A stretch of 64,000 bases of DNA, from assembly GCF_000263195.1 (NCBI RefSeq), contig NC_018748.1, forward strand, positions 62,001-126,000, read 5' to 3'. The first letter of the stretch is position 1. Every line of letters starts with the position of its first letter. The DNA is from Emticicia oligotrophica DSM 17448 (lineage in GTDB: Bacteria > Bacteroidota > Bacteroidia > Cytophagales > Spirosomataceae). Made by a program: the position numbers and the translations under genes. Shown here one piece after another: positions 53,450-62,418 of this stretch. The notes under the pieces were generated by a model. It was not told the origin of the DNA and searched no databases. It worked only from the letters and a program-made list of their open reading frames with translations.

Positions 53450-56293
53450 TTATCTGCTTAAATAAAGATTTCTTTCAGAATAAACTTTCAAGAAGTAATC
53501 ATCAGTTAAATCATCAATGAAGTAAATTCCTTCACCTGTTGATTTCATTTCTGGGCCAAGTTCCTTATTTACATTCGGGAATTTATTGAATGAAAACACA
53601 GGAATCTTAATTGCGTAACCTTTCTTGACTGGATTAAAGTCGAAATCTGTCACTTTCTTCACACCCAACATCACTTTAGTTGCATAATTTACATAAGGCT
53701 CTTGGTAAGCTTTACAAATAAACGGTACTGTACGTGATGCACGTGGGTTAGCTTCGATTACATAAACTTTCTCATCTTTAATCGCAAACTGAATATTGAT
53801 TAAACCTACGGTATTCAAACCAACTGCAATTTTACGAGTATATTCTTCAATTTGAGCAATAACATTTTCACTCAAATCGAAAGTTGGAAGTAAGGCATAA
53901 GAATCACCAGAGTGAATACCCGCTGGCTCAATATGCTCCATAATTCCGATGATATATACATTTTCACCATCACAGATAGCATCTGCTTCGGCTTCAATTG
54001 CATTTTCAAGGAAGTGGTCAATCAAAATGTTATTATCTGGAATATCATTCAAGATTTTCACTACATGCTGCTCCAGTTCTTGCTCGTTGATAACAATTTT
54101 CATGCTTTGGCCACCTAATACATAACTCGGACGTACCAATAATGGGAAACCTAATTCACGAGCTACGTCTACTGCACGGTCAGCCGAACGAACTGTATCA
54201 AAAAGTGGATAAGGCACATTCAATTCTCTCAATCTCTCTGAGAAACGACCTCTATCTTCGGCTAAATCAAGGGCATCGTAAGAAGTTCCGATGATTTTAA
54301 TTCCATATTTAGTAAGCTTTTCAGCCATTTTTAGGGCTGTTTGACCACCTAACTGAACGATTACCCCTTCAGGTTTTTCGTGTTGGATGATATCATAAAC
54401 ATGCTCCCAGAAAACTGGTTCAAAGTATAATTTATCGGCAATGTCGGGGTCAGTTGAAACTGTTTCAGGGTTACAGTTGACCATAATTGCTTCATAACCC
54501 GATTCTTTAGCAGCCAATACTCCGTGTACGCAAGAATAATCAAACTCGATACCTTGACCAATACGGTTTGGACCAGAACCCAAAACAACGATTTTCTTTC
54601 TATCTGAACTTACTGATTCGTTATCTAAATTATCAAGTGAAGTACTGAAAGTAGAATAATAATAAGGTGTTTTTGCCTCAAATTCTGCCGCACAAGTATC
54701 TACACACTTATAAATACGGTGAATATTTAGGTCAATTCTCTTATTAAATACTTGGCTTTCTTTACAATTTAATAAGTGTGCAATTTGACGGTCAGCGTAG
54801 CCTTTTTGCTTAGCTGTAAGTAGTAATTCTCTTGAAATTTCATCAATCGAATATTGTTCGATTTCTTTCTCAAGTAGAATCATTTCCTCAATTTGGCGTA
54901 AAAACCACTTATCAATCTTTGTCAAAGACTGAATTGTTTTGAAAGAAAGACCAGCTTTAAAAGCATCGTAAACGTGGAAGAGACGATTCCAAGATGGATT
55001 AGCCAATGATTTTTTCAAAGCTTCTTGGTCACGTAATTCTTTTCCGTCGGCACCTAAACCATTACGTTTGATTTCAAGTGATTGACAAGCTTTTTGTAAA
55101 GCCTCTTGGAAGTTACGGCCAATTCCCATTGCTTCTCCAACCGACTTCATCTGAAGACCAAGTGAGCGGTCACAACCAGGGAATTTATCAAAGTTCCAAC
55201 GTGGTACTTTTACAATAACGTAGTCAATTGCTGGTTCGAAGAATGCTGAAGTGCTACCTGTAATTGGGTTAATCAATTCATCGAGGTTATAGCCAATGGC
55301 CATTTTAGCAGCAATCTTTGCAATTGGATAACCCGTTGCTTTTGATGCTAAAGCCGATGAACGAGAAACACGAGGATTAATCTCGATAGCAATGATTTCA
55401 TCAGTCTCTGGATGAAGAGAAAATTGCACATTACATCCACCTGCAAATTGGCCGATGGCGTTCATCATCTTGATTGCCATGTCACGCATTCTCTGATAAA
55501 TAGTATCAGGTAATGTCATAGCTGGAGCAACCGTAATTGAGTCACCTGTGTGCACACCCATTGGGTCGAAGTTCTCAATCGTACAGATGATTACAATATT
55601 TCCTAAGTTATCTCTCAATAACTCTAATTCAAACTCTTTCCAACCTAAAATTGATTGCTCTACTAATACTTCATGTACTGGAGAAGCATGCAAACCATGG
55701 TTAAGAGCTTTATCAAATTCTTCTGGAGTATTTACAAATCCACCACCAGTTCCGCCTAAAGTAAATGAAGGTCGAATTACTAATGGGAAACCGATTTCTT
55801 GTGCAATTTCTTTGCCTTCCAAAAACGAGCGAGCAGTGCGTCCTTTACAAACACCTACACCGATTTCGAGCATTTTTAGTCGGAATTTCTCACGGTCTTC
55901 GGTCGTTTCAATGGCTTTGATATCTACCCCGATGATTTGTACTCCGTATTTTTTCCAAACACCCGCTTTATCGCAATCAATGGCTAAGTTGAGGGCAGTT
56001 TGTCCACCCATAGTTGGTAAAACAGCATCAATTGGGCGACCCATCTGTTGGTGTTTTTCCAAGATTTCAACAATTGATTTTTTCTCTAATGGCTTCAAAT
56101 AAACGAAGTCAGCATTGAGTGGGTCAGTCATGATTGTGGCAGGATTCGAGTTTATTAAACTCACCTCTATACCTTCTTCGCGGAGAGACCTTGCGGCTTG
56201 TGAACCAGAGTAATCAAATTCGCAGGCTTGACCAATGACAATAGGGCCAGAGCCGATGATAAGAATTGACTTGAGATTGGGATTTTTTGGCAT
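53450..56293 (-). CDS. carB: carbamoyl-phosphate synthase large subunit lacking the C-terminal allosteric domain
   Basis: A 947-residue CarB with both ATP-grasp halves: the first with GSGPIVIGQACEFDYSG near 13-29, the second with GSGPNRIGQGIEFDYSC near 570-590. It makes carbamoyl phosphate from bicarbonate, ammonia and two ATP for arginine and pyrimidine synthesis. The E. coli enzyme has about 1073 residues, and the last 130 form the MGS-like domain that binds UMP and ornithine. Here the protein ends at DDLTDDYFLKVYSERNLYLSR, right after the second ATP-grasp part, so that domain is absent. This short form is seen in other Bacteroidota. carA is not in the window. The leader is structured. Confidence 0.95.
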   Translation of the reverse strand: MPKNPNLKSILIIGSGPIVIGQACEFDYSGSQAARSLREEGIEVSLINSNPATIMTDPLNADFVYLKPLEKKSIVEILEKHQQMGRPIDAVLPTMGGQTALNLAIDCDKAGVWKKYGVQIIGVDIKAIETTEDREKFRLKMLEIGVGVCKGRTARSFLEGKEIAQEIGFPLVIRPSFTLGGTGGGFVNTPEEFDKALNHGLHASPVHEVLVEQSILGWKEFELELLRDNLGNIVIICTIENFDPMGVHTGDSITVAPAMTLPDTIYQRMRDMAIKMMNAIGQFAGGCNVQFSLHPETDEIIAIEINPRVSRSSALASKATGYPIAKIAAKMAIGYNLDELINPITGSTSAFFEPAIDYVIVKVPRWNFDKFPGCDRSLGLQMKSVGEAMGIGRNFQEALQKACQSLEIKRNGLGADGKELRDQEALKKSLANPSWNRLFHVYDAFKAGLSFKTIQSLTKIDKWFLRQIEEMILLEKEIEQYSIDEISRELLLTAKQKGYADRQIAHLLNCKESQVFNKRIDLNIHRIYKCVDTCAAEFEAKTPYYYSTFSTSLDNLDNESVSSDRKKIVVLGSGPNRIGQGIEFDYSCVHGVLAAKESGYEAIMVNCNPETVSTDPDIADKLYFEPVFWEHVYDIIQHEKPEGVIVQLGGQTALKMAEKLTKYGIKIIGTSYDALDLAEDRGRFSERLRELNVPYPLFDTVRSADRAVDVARELGFPLLVRPSYVLGGQSMKIVINEQELEQHVVKILNDIPDNNILIDHFLENAIEAEADAICDGENVYIIGIMEHIEPAGIHSGDSYALLPTFDLSENVIAQIEEYTRKIAVGLNTVGLINIQFAIKDEKVYVIEANPRASRTVPFICKAYQEPYVNYATKVMLGVKKVTDFDFNPVKKGYAIKIPVFSFNKFPNVNKELGPEMKSTGEGIYFIDDLTDDYFLKVYSERNLYLSR

Positions 56294-56309
56294 TTTTTCT
56301 TTGAAGGAG

Positions 56310-56348
56310 TTTTCGATTAAGACACGTTCTAAACGTGATTATCGAAAG
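56310..56348 (-). promoter_or_regulatory. two-part stem-loop in the carB leader
   Basis: An outer stem TTTCGAT (56311-56317) / ATCGAAA (56341-56347) encloses an inner perfect 6-bp stem CACGTT (56323-56328) / AACGTG (56332-56337) with a 3-nt loop. It would lie at the very 5' end of the carB mRNA, starting about where transcription should begin, 17 nt before the start codon on its downstream side. Confidence 0.5.
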
Positions 56349-56349
56349 A

Positions 56350-56357
56350 CAAAGATA
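56350..56357 (-). promoter_or_regulatory. -7 promoter element of carB
   Basis: CAAAGATA on the plus strand, TATCTTTG on the minus strand, is a perfect -7 match. The expected transcript start (about 56345) gives a leader of about 50 nt. A -33 element is weak. Confidence 0.5.
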
Positions 56358-56744
56358 ATACAGAATTTTGGTATCCTAATTAAATTAACATTAATATCTT
56401 AGAAAAGTACAATAAAATAAGAGTAATATTTAAGTTTTTAAGATTTTTTAAAAAATTGTACTTATAGAAGACAAATTTTATCGAAAAAGTATTTACGCAA
56501 ATAGCTAAATAAATAAAGATAAATGCTTTTAGGAAGGACAACAGCACATATACTAATCATTGATTAATTTCATCAAGATAGAGAAAATCTCAAACAGTAC
56601 TTCGAATACTTTGAATTAGAAAAAGAAAATAATTCGCAATGGTAATTAATGTATTTTTAAATTAATTAGAAATTTGAATTAGTTGATATTCAAAAACTAT
56701 ATAATTTCTTGCAAATAATACCTCCCATTGGTGCTCTAGAAGAT

Positions 56745-56903
56745 TTATATTTCTGTTTTGGGAATTTCAATTTTAGATACTTGACAATTTCCTCCACAAC
56801 CTGCACAGCTATCGGCTTTTCCCGCAAATTGTTTCCTAACAGTATTTACCAAATATCCTACTGCTCCGATAAATACAATTCCGATAATGATGTTCTCTAT
56901 CAT
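56745..56903 (-). CDS. FeoB-associated Cys-rich membrane protein, 52 residues
   Basis: A 52-residue protein read from ATG at 56903-56901 to TAA at 56747-56745. It has one N-terminal membrane helix (IIIGIVFIGAVGYLVN, 5-20), a basic stretch (TVRKQF), and a Cys cluster CAGCGGNC with C33, C36 and C40. This layout matches the FeoB-associated family, small proteins usually near ferrous-iron transporters. No feoA or feoB is in the window. The ATG overlaps the stop of the upstream DinB gene as ATGA, so the two are translationally coupled. Confidence 0.85.
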   Translation of the reverse strand: MIENIIIGIVFIGAVGYLVNTVRKQFAGKADSCAGCGGNCQVSKIEIPKTEI

Positions 56904-57433
56904 TTCAATGCTTGAATAATATGTTGATAATGATGCTCAGAATGCCATGCATAGAGTGCAATGACTTCTTGCATTTCGAACGATTTATTGTAGCCACCGT
57001 GGTAATAAGTTTTCTTTAAGCCCTTTTTATCAAGGCTTTTAAACAAAAACACCATACGCTTGTGTAAACCTTCAATAATCTGTAAAGATGGTTTTATTGG
57101 CAATGAATGGTCTGGTAATAATGCCCATGCTGCTTCGTCATAACCTTTTATTGGCGGATTTTCCTCGGTCAATGCAAATCTTACCCGAGTAAACATATTG
57201 ATATGACTATCTGCAATGTGGTGTACTACTTGCCTAACGGTCCATCCTTCAGGTCGGTAAGGAGTATCTAATTGCTTTTCATCGAGTTTTGCAGTTAGAG
57301 TCTTCAAACGTTGAGGAAATTTCTCTAAAACTTTAATGTGAGTTCTCGTATCAGCTTTTAAATACTTCTTTCCGTACTCAAAATCTCCAATTGGATACTT
57401 CAATCGCTCAAGTTCTGAATTCGTTAAATTCAT
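56900..57433 (-). CDS. DinB/YfiT-type metal-dependent hydrolase (bacillithiol S-transferase family)
   Basis: A 177-residue four-helix bundle protein of the DinB superfamily. The triad-His layout of YfiT is visible: VRQVVHHIADSH near 70-81 and YAWHSEHHYQHI near the end. The W-x-V-R-Q-V-V-H-H-I motif and the PEGW block match the YfiT (BstA) group. Members transfer bacillithiol or act as metal-dependent hydrolases. The start at MNLTNSELERLKYP (57433) is preferred over an upstream in-frame ATG that overlaps the phosphatase gene. The bshB1 gene at 43244 makes bacillithiol synthesis plausible in this organism. Confidence 0.85.
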   Translation of the reverse strand: MNLTNSELERLKYPIGDFEYGKKYLKADTRTHIKVLEKFPQRLKTLTAKLDEKQLDTPYRPEGWTVRQVVHHIADSHINMFTRVRFALTEENPPIKGYDEAAWALLPDHSLPIKPSLQIIEGLHKRMVFLFKSLDKKGLKKTYYHGGYNKSFEMQEVIALYAWHSEHHYQHIIQALK

Positions 57434-57450
57434 TTTTTTTGATTTATCTA

Positions 57451-58239
57451 TTACCAATAACGTTGAATTTCGGCCAACAGTTCCGCATGAACTTCAGAAC
57501 CAACCACCACATCTCCTCTAAATAAATGGTTATCCCCTCCCGAAAAATCAGAAGCAAAACCTCCAGCTTCGGTTACTAAGAGTATTCCAGCTGCCATATC
57601 CCAAGAGTTGAGGTTATATTCATAGAATCCGTCAAAATAACCACAAGCCGTGTAAGCTAAATCAATAGCAGCCGAGCCCATTCGACGTAAACCATGCGTT
57701 TTTTGCATTAATGATTCCAAAATCTTTAAATATTTATCTTGGTTATCAAATTTATAGTATGGAAATCCAGTTGCTAACAGACTTTCACCCAAATGTTTGT
57801 TAGGAGATACATTAATAGTCTGACCATTTCTAAAAGCCCCACCACCTTTGGTGGCATAAAATACTTCTTGTGAGCAAACAATATACACAACTCCAACCAA
57901 AACATCTTTTCCACGGGCCAAAGCTAAACTAACCGAATAATTAGGTAAACCGTGAATAAAATTGGCTGTTCCATCAAGCGGGTCAATAATCCAATTCATA
58001 CCATCTAGGTCTGAAGAATCTGCAGTCCCCTCTTCAGTAATAAAACCTGCTTCAGGTAATATTACTCTCAAACGGTTAACGATAATCTTTTCGGTTTCTT
58101 TATCAACATAAGAAACTACGTTGTTTACATCTTTATACTCAACAGCATTTCGATTAAACTTGGCTGATTCTTGAGCAATAAATGCTCCCGCCTCTTTGGC
58201 TACCTCTACGGTTTGCTGACAAATCTCTTGTAAATTCAT
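57451..58239 (-). CDS. inositol monophosphatase family protein
   Basis: A 262-residue Mg-dependent, Li-sensitive phosphatase of the IMPase/SuhB/CysQ fold. Motifs are FITEEGTADSS (metal Glu), WIIDPLDGTANFIHGLP (WxxDPxDGT) and SWDMAAGILLVTEAGG. Substrate may be inositol-1-phosphate, fructose bisphosphate or PAP; the sequence alone does not decide. The DinB start lies 17 nt after its stop, so the three genes 58239-56745 form an operon. A repeat element lies directly upstream. Confidence 0.93.
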   Translation of the reverse strand: MNLQEICQQTVEVAKEAGAFIAQESAKFNRNAVEYKDVNNVVSYVDKETEKIIVNRLRVILPEAGFITEEGTADSSDLDGMNWIIDPLDGTANFIHGLPNYSVSLALARGKDVLVGVVYIVCSQEVFYATKGGGAFRNGQTINVSPNKHLGESLLATGFPYYKFDNQDKYLKILESLMQKTHGLRRMGSAAIDLAYTACGYFDGFYEYNLNSWDMAAGILLVTEAGGFASDFSGGDNHLFRGDVVVGSEVHAELLAEIQRYW

Positions 58240-58245
58240 ATTTTT

Positions 58246-58318
58246 GTAGCACAGGATTGCAACCTGTCAACATTACGATTATTAATTTAAGCTATCTAAA
58301 CAGGCTTTAAACCTGTCC
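58246..58318. repeat. REP-like repeat with two CAGG-centred hairpins
   Basis: Two related hairpins lie between the MuiA stop and the phosphatase start: ACAGG-ATTGCAA-CCTGT (58251-58267) and ACAGG-CTTTAAA-CCTGT (58300-58316). The 5-bp arms are identical. From memory, segments combining GCACAGGATTGCAACCTGT-like and CAGGCTTTAAACCTG-like sequences recur between genes in Bacteroidota. Only one copy is in this window. Confidence 0.55.
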
Positions 58319-58322
58319 TATA

Positions 58323-59969
58323 TTACAATCCTTGAATATTCTTCCCTTTTGGATATTTAACGCTATACTTTAAGATAATCTCTTTGTTTTCAAGCGGTTG
58401 AAGGGTCAAATTCCAAGTTAATTTTCCAGTCTCTTTATTAAACTCAGCACCTTTGGCTTCTTCAAGCTCAATTTCAATTCTACTATCTTGTGAAACTGGC
58501 ACTTGGTCTTCAACAACAATATTGATTGCTTCTGTTTTGGTATTTCTAAGTGTAATTCGAGCTCCAAAAGATTCTCTAATATTAGAACCCACATTTTTTC
58601 TTGACTTAAATTCCTCTACGGTTTCTCTTTTGGCTATTATCTTTTTATCTCTTCCTAAAGAAATCATGAGCGAATCTTTAGCTTCTCCGCCTGCAATTTC
58701 GGTTGTACCTACAAATGTACCTTCAAAATAGACATTTGCCACTCCCGGTAATAAATTATATTTTTCCCAATCTGTAATAATAGCTGTCAAAAAAGCATCC
58801 TTATCAAATTTTGGAACAGTATAATATTTATATGTCGAACGTAGCGAATGATTTTGAATATCTACCATTTCTGGATTCCCTCCCGATGCAATATTATACG
58901 GAATGGCAATATCAAAATTTACTGCCAGAGTTGATTGAACTGTATTAACAACAGATGCTACGGTTATTACTTCATCCATTGCTTGAGGAGCTGCTGACAT
59001 CGCCATTTCTACTGGCATTACTCCCTTCGACATTCTTACATTTCTTTTCGGAGTTTCAACAGGCTCATTAATATTCAAATACTGAGCATATAACTCTGGT
59101 TTCGCCCCTCCTTCTGCCGGATTTGCCGTAGAAAGTGAAAGTCTTACATTTTTCCAATCAATACCTGTATTTTGGTAAACATTGGCTCTGTAAGCCAGCT
59201 CAATATTACTTTTTACATCTTTTGCACGAATATCATAGATAGGACTCCAACCTACATTATTGGCTATGTATGAAAGGTTGAGTTCTATGGCAGTTGCCGA
59301 TTTAGCCTGAAGCGTTAGCTCTATTTCACCTGCTGGTTGATTAATATTTGTACCTTGTGAAGTAAGTTGTTGTTGGAATCGATTGATTTTATCTTGCAAA
59401 TCTTTAGATTGTCGAAGCAACTGCATCTGACGGGTTCCAATTTCAGTAAGTTTAGTACGGAAGAAATCCATCATTTCTTTTAAATCCTCTGGCGTAGCCC
59501 CATCTTTCTCACTCTTTACATTTGCATTTGCCATAAGCATATTACGTTCATTTTCTGCCACTTTTACCAAAACATCAACCACTTCCAATTCACTTTTAGC
59601 TAGCTTTAATGAATCTTCTAATGTACTACGTCGCTTATTACCTAAGTAATTTTGCTTAAACTTTACACTCATTATCATCACATCGCCCTTACCACCAATC
59701 TGAATGCTATTGGGGTCGGCAGTGGTAGCCACATTACTGATAATCAATTTAGTAGTTCCAGCTTGCACATTTGTTTTCACTCGGGCATCAATTTGTGCTC
59801 TATTTAAGAAAACAGTAATATGTTGATTTTCAGCATCTATCTTTAGTTGACCTTGCGAAAAAATAGGAAAATGAAAGCCAAGTAATAAAATTCCGAGTCC
59901 AATACTTGAATGAACGATTGAGTTTTTCGATAAAAATAAGGTTAGTAATGCTTTAAAGTAGATTTTCAT
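58323..59969 (-). CDS. mucoidy inhibitor MuiA family protein (DUF4139)
   Basis: A 548-residue exported protein (hydrophobic stretch about 22-39). The N-terminal DUF4140-like domain starts ENQHITVFLNRAQIDARVKTNV and is followed by a coiled coil (about 110-205). The C-terminal DUF4139 domain has GWSPIYDIRAKDV, IDWKNVRLSLSTANP and ITLRNTKTEAINIVVEDQVPVSQD. The family was named after a gene that suppresses mucoid growth when cloned, but its molecular action is unknown. It is alone on the minus strand. Confidence 0.9.
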   Translation of the reverse strand: MKIYFKALLTLFLSKNSIVHSSIGLGILLLGFHFPIFSQGQLKIDAENQHITVFLNRAQIDARVKTNVQAGTTKLIISNVATTADPNSIQIGGKGDVMIMSVKFKQNYLGNKRRSTLEDSLKLAKSELEVVDVLVKVAENERNMLMANANVKSEKDGATPEDLKEMMDFFRTKLTEIGTRQMQLLRQSKDLQDKINRFQQQLTSQGTNINQPAGEIELTLQAKSATAIELNLSYIANNVGWSPIYDIRAKDVKSNIELAYRANVYQNTGIDWKNVRLSLSTANPAEGGAKPELYAQYLNINEPVETPKRNVRMSKGVMPVEMAMSAAPQAMDEVITVASVVNTVQSTLAVNFDIAIPYNIASGGNPEMVDIQNHSLRSTYKYYTVPKFDKDAFLTAIITDWEKYNLLPGVANVYFEGTFVGTTEIAGGEAKDSLMISLGRDKKIIAKRETVEEFKSRKNVGSNIRESFGARITLRNTKTEAINIVVEDQVPVSQDSRIEIELEEAKGAEFNKETGKLTWNLTLQPLENKEIILKYSVKYPKGKNIQGL

Positions 59970-60155
59970 AACGAGAATAGGTTTGATTTTCTTAGAAACG
60001 TTACGTTCTAGATTTATTGTGTGAACAATAAGTTAATGGAGGCAATTTTAAAGAAAAAACTTTGTTTTACCTGTAAAAACTTCATTATTTTGCTCGCTAT
60101 TAAATATTTAGAAATTTTGTTTAGAAAGAAGTTCGATTCTTTCTTGATTTGAAAT

Positions 60156-61226
60156 ATGATAAAAGAAAAAAATCTTCGTCGTTTTACAGAAAATATTTTT
60201 TTGAGTTTGGGTTGTCCGAAAAAGGACGCCAAATTAGCTGCTGACGTTTTAATTTCAGCCGATTTAAGAGGGGTTGATTCGCACGGAACAGCTCGTTTAG
60301 TAGGTTATGTTCGACTTTATGACCACGGGCGTTTGAATCCGAATCCAAACATAAAAATTATCCATGAAACTCCTTCAACAGCAGTTATTGATGGTGATAA
60401 AGGATTAGGCTTAGTGGTAGCCCCTTATGCCATGAAAGTAGCCATCAAAAAAGCAAAAAGATATGGCTCAGGCTGGATTTCAGTACAAAACTCCAATCAT
60501 TTTGGAATTGCAGGGTATCATTCAATGTTAGCTCTACCACATGACATGATTGGGTGGGCCATGACCAATGCCGCACCATTAGTTGTACCCACTTTCGCCG
60601 TTGAAAAAATGTTAGGCACTAATCCCATTGCAGTTTCAGTTCCCGCAGGTGAACAGCCACCGTTTGTAGCAGATTTTGCTACAACAGCCGTAGCCTATGG
60701 AAAAATGGAAATTCTTCAAAGAAAGGGTCTAGCTGCTCCAATCGGCTGGGTACAAGATGCCAATGGAAATCCAACTGACGATGCAAATGCCGTAAAAAAT
60801 GGAGGTGGTTTATTACCGCTTGGTGGCGACCGCGAACATGGAAGCCATAAAGGTTATGGTTTAGGGGCTATTGTTGACATATTTTCAGGTGTTTTATCAG
60901 GTGCTAATTTCGGGCCTTGGGTTCCACCTTTTGCTACGGCAGGGTTTCACGGAGTAGCTGCTGAGCAAGTGGGTAAAGGAACAGGGCATTTCTTGGGTGC
61001 AATGCGAATTGATGGGTTTAGACCAAAAGAAGAGTTTAAAGCAAGTATGGATAAATGGATTGAGCGTTTCAGAAATGCTAAACATATAGAAAATCAACCA
61101 GTTCTTATACCTGGTGACCCAGAACGTGAACTTGAAAAAGAACGCATGGCTAATGGAATTCCGCTCAATGAGAAAGTAATTGAAGATTTAATGGCTTTGG
61201 GTGAGCGTTTTAATGTAAAATTCTAA
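60156..61226 (+). CDS. Ldh family oxidoreductase (malate/lactate/ureidoglycolate dehydrogenase type)
   Basis: A 356-residue NAD(P)-dependent dehydrogenase of the LDH2/MDH2 family, unrelated in fold to classical LDH. Signature blocks are DLRGVDSHGTARL (37-48, H43), GWISVQNSNHFGIAGYHS, FAVEKMLGTNPIAVSVPAGEQPPFVADFATT and HGSHKGYGLGAIVDIFSGVLSG. The substrate is a 2-hydroxy acid (malate, sulfolactate, ureidoglycolate or similar); the exact one is unclear. It is a single-gene unit with a hairpin after it. Confidence 0.92.
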   Translation: MIKEKNLRRFTENIFLSLGCPKKDAKLAADVLISADLRGVDSHGTARLVGYVRLYDHGRLNPNPNIKIIHETPSTAVIDGDKGLGLVVAPYAMKVAIKKAKRYGSGWISVQNSNHFGIAGYHSMLALPHDMIGWAMTNAAPLVVPTFAVEKMLGTNPIAVSVPAGEQPPFVADFATTAVAYGKMEILQRKGLAAPIGWVQDANGNPTDDANAVKNGGGLLPLGGDREHGSHKGYGLGAIVDIFSGVLSGANFGPWVPPFATAGFHGVAAEQVGKGTGHFLGAMRIDGFRPKEEFKASMDKWIERFRNAKHIENQPVLIPGDPERELEKERMANGIPLNEKVIEDLMALGERFNVKF

Positions 61227-61280
61227 TGAACATAAGTTACTCCGAATTTTATATAAACATCTGATTTGTTAATTTTTTTA

Positions 61281-61314
61281 TTCATTGCCGTCATTTAAAA
61301 TTGGCGGCAATGAA
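61281..61314. terminator. hairpin between convergent Ldh and beta-lactamase-like genes
   Basis: TTCATTGCCGTCA (61281-61293) pairs with TGGCGGCAATGAA (61302-61314) with one wobble and an 8-nt loop. T tracts after the stem are weak on both strands. Confidence 0.6.
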
Positions 61315-61370
61315 GATTTAATTAATTCAATGAGTGATGTTTTTGCTAAACTTGAGATGAATCATGTTTA

Positions 61371-62273
61371 CTACCATTTTTCGTAACCATTAACTGGTTT
61401 AAAATTAGATTTTGGTTCATAATAATTCCAAAGTAAAGCACCTACTTTACGCAAAAGTTCATACCCTTCATTTTCTCTCACCCAAGATTCATCCTTTTGC
61501 TTTTTGGTTATCACACAATATACATACTCACCATGAGGGGCATGTACATAAACGACTTCAGAACGAGAACGATTCACCGCTCCATTTTTTGTGGCATATT
61601 TTACAGTTTCAGGCAATTGAGAGAGCCCTTCTCCATCCCAAAATTGTCGTCCAAGATTTCTATACATTCTATCCGAAGCATCAGCACTGATTACTTTTCC
61701 ATTTCTAATCATAGTTATCAATTCTGCCATTTCTCGTGGGGTTGTTTGCCCCCAACCAAATTCAGTTCTATTGGCTTCTCTACCCGGAGTACGAGAATTG
61801 ACACGGGTATTTTTTAAACCAAGAGAATCCATGATGGCATTTATTCGTTTTCCGCCGCCTGCTAATGCCTGAAGCCATAAACTTCCTGTATTGTCACTGA
61901 CAGTGCACATCAACATAACAACCTCATTTAAGGGTAGTTTTGCCCCATCTTTCAAAGAACCTACAATACCGTCATCGTAATCCAGAGAGTCTTTATAAGT
62001 TAATTCTTGGTCATATTTAAGTTCACCTTTTTTGATTTTATCGAAAGTTCCGACCATAATAGGTACTTTTATCATGCTTGCCGTTGGGAAAATAGTATCA
62101 GCATTGATAGCTACAAATTTATTTGATTTGATATTCTTCACGTAAACTCCAGCAATTCCATTGAATCCTTTTAAAGTTTCTTCTAATTTGGCTTTCAATT
62201 GTAAATCTTCCTTTTGCGAAAATGCAGCGAATGAAGATAGAGAAAATACGAAAAGGAGTATATTTTTTTTCAT
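61371..62273 (-). CDS. class A beta-lactamase-like serine hydrolase
   Basis: A 300-residue exported protein (signal about 1-19) with the full class A-like residue set: S66-x-x-K69 (SMIK), S126-D127-N128 (SDN), E171 in NRTE followed by TTPREMA (like E166), and K229-N230-G231 in place of the KTG motif. The SDN-to-Glu spacing is longer than in TEM-type enzymes (45 against 36). Fold identity is secure; real lactam hydrolysis is not shown, since many such chromosomal genes act on peptidoglycan or nothing known. The start at MKKNILLFVF (62273) fits a signal peptide better than an upstream ATG. Confidence 0.88.
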   Translation of the reverse strand: MKKNILLFVFSLSSFAAFSQKEDLQLKAKLEETLKGFNGIAGVYVKNIKSNKFVAINADTIFPTASMIKVPIMVGTFDKIKKGELKYDQELTYKDSLDYDDGIVGSLKDGAKLPLNEVVMLMCTVSDNTGSLWLQALAGGGKRINAIMDSLGLKNTRVNSRTPGREANRTEFGWGQTTPREMAELITMIRNGKVISADASDRMYRNLGRQFWDGEGLSQLPETVKYATKNGAVNRSRSEVVYVHAPHGEYVYCVITKKQKDESWVRENEGYELLRKVGALLWNYYEPKSNFKPVNGYEKW

Positions 62274-62355
62274 TGTTTTTGAGAATGTCTTTATAAACAA
62301 ATATAGCAATCAAGTTTTCAATTGCCTTATTTAAGCATCAAAATCTAAATAAAAA

Positions 62356-62383
62356 AAGCCATGTCAAAAAAAAGACATGGCTT
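62356..62383 (-). terminator. terminator of the TonB-type receptor gene
   Basis: AAGCCATGTC (62356-62365) pairs perfectly with GACATGGCTT (62374-62383), with an A-rich loop. On the minus strand the stem is followed by a T run. Confidence 0.85.
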
Positions 62384-62418
62384 CGAATGAAACTTTATTG
62401 TTGAAGCATAATTTCAAA

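Larger units (their letters stand above)
56294..56744. other. 451-bp region: carB leader and promoter, otherwise AT-rich
   Basis: Besides the carB promoter element and leader hairpin there is one further inverted repeat, AAGTACAAT (56405-56413) with ATTGTACTT (56455-56463). I find no convincing gene or RNA in the remaining 280 bases, which are very AT-rich. Confidence 0.5.

Noticed and set aside
55548-56102. Long open frame on the plus strand opposite carB (184 codons)
   Set aside because: It is fully antisense to the highly conserved first ATP-grasp half of carB and has no recognisable domain.
56709-56915. Plus-strand open frame of 68 codons
   Set aside because: The opposite strand encodes the FeoB-associated protein with a clear Cys cluster and an ATGA overlap, so the plus frame is a shadow.
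61371-62273. Acquired antibiotic-resistance gene
   Set aside because: No mobile element nearby, base use like its neighbours, and the KNG motif and long spacing are unlike known acquired class A enzymes.
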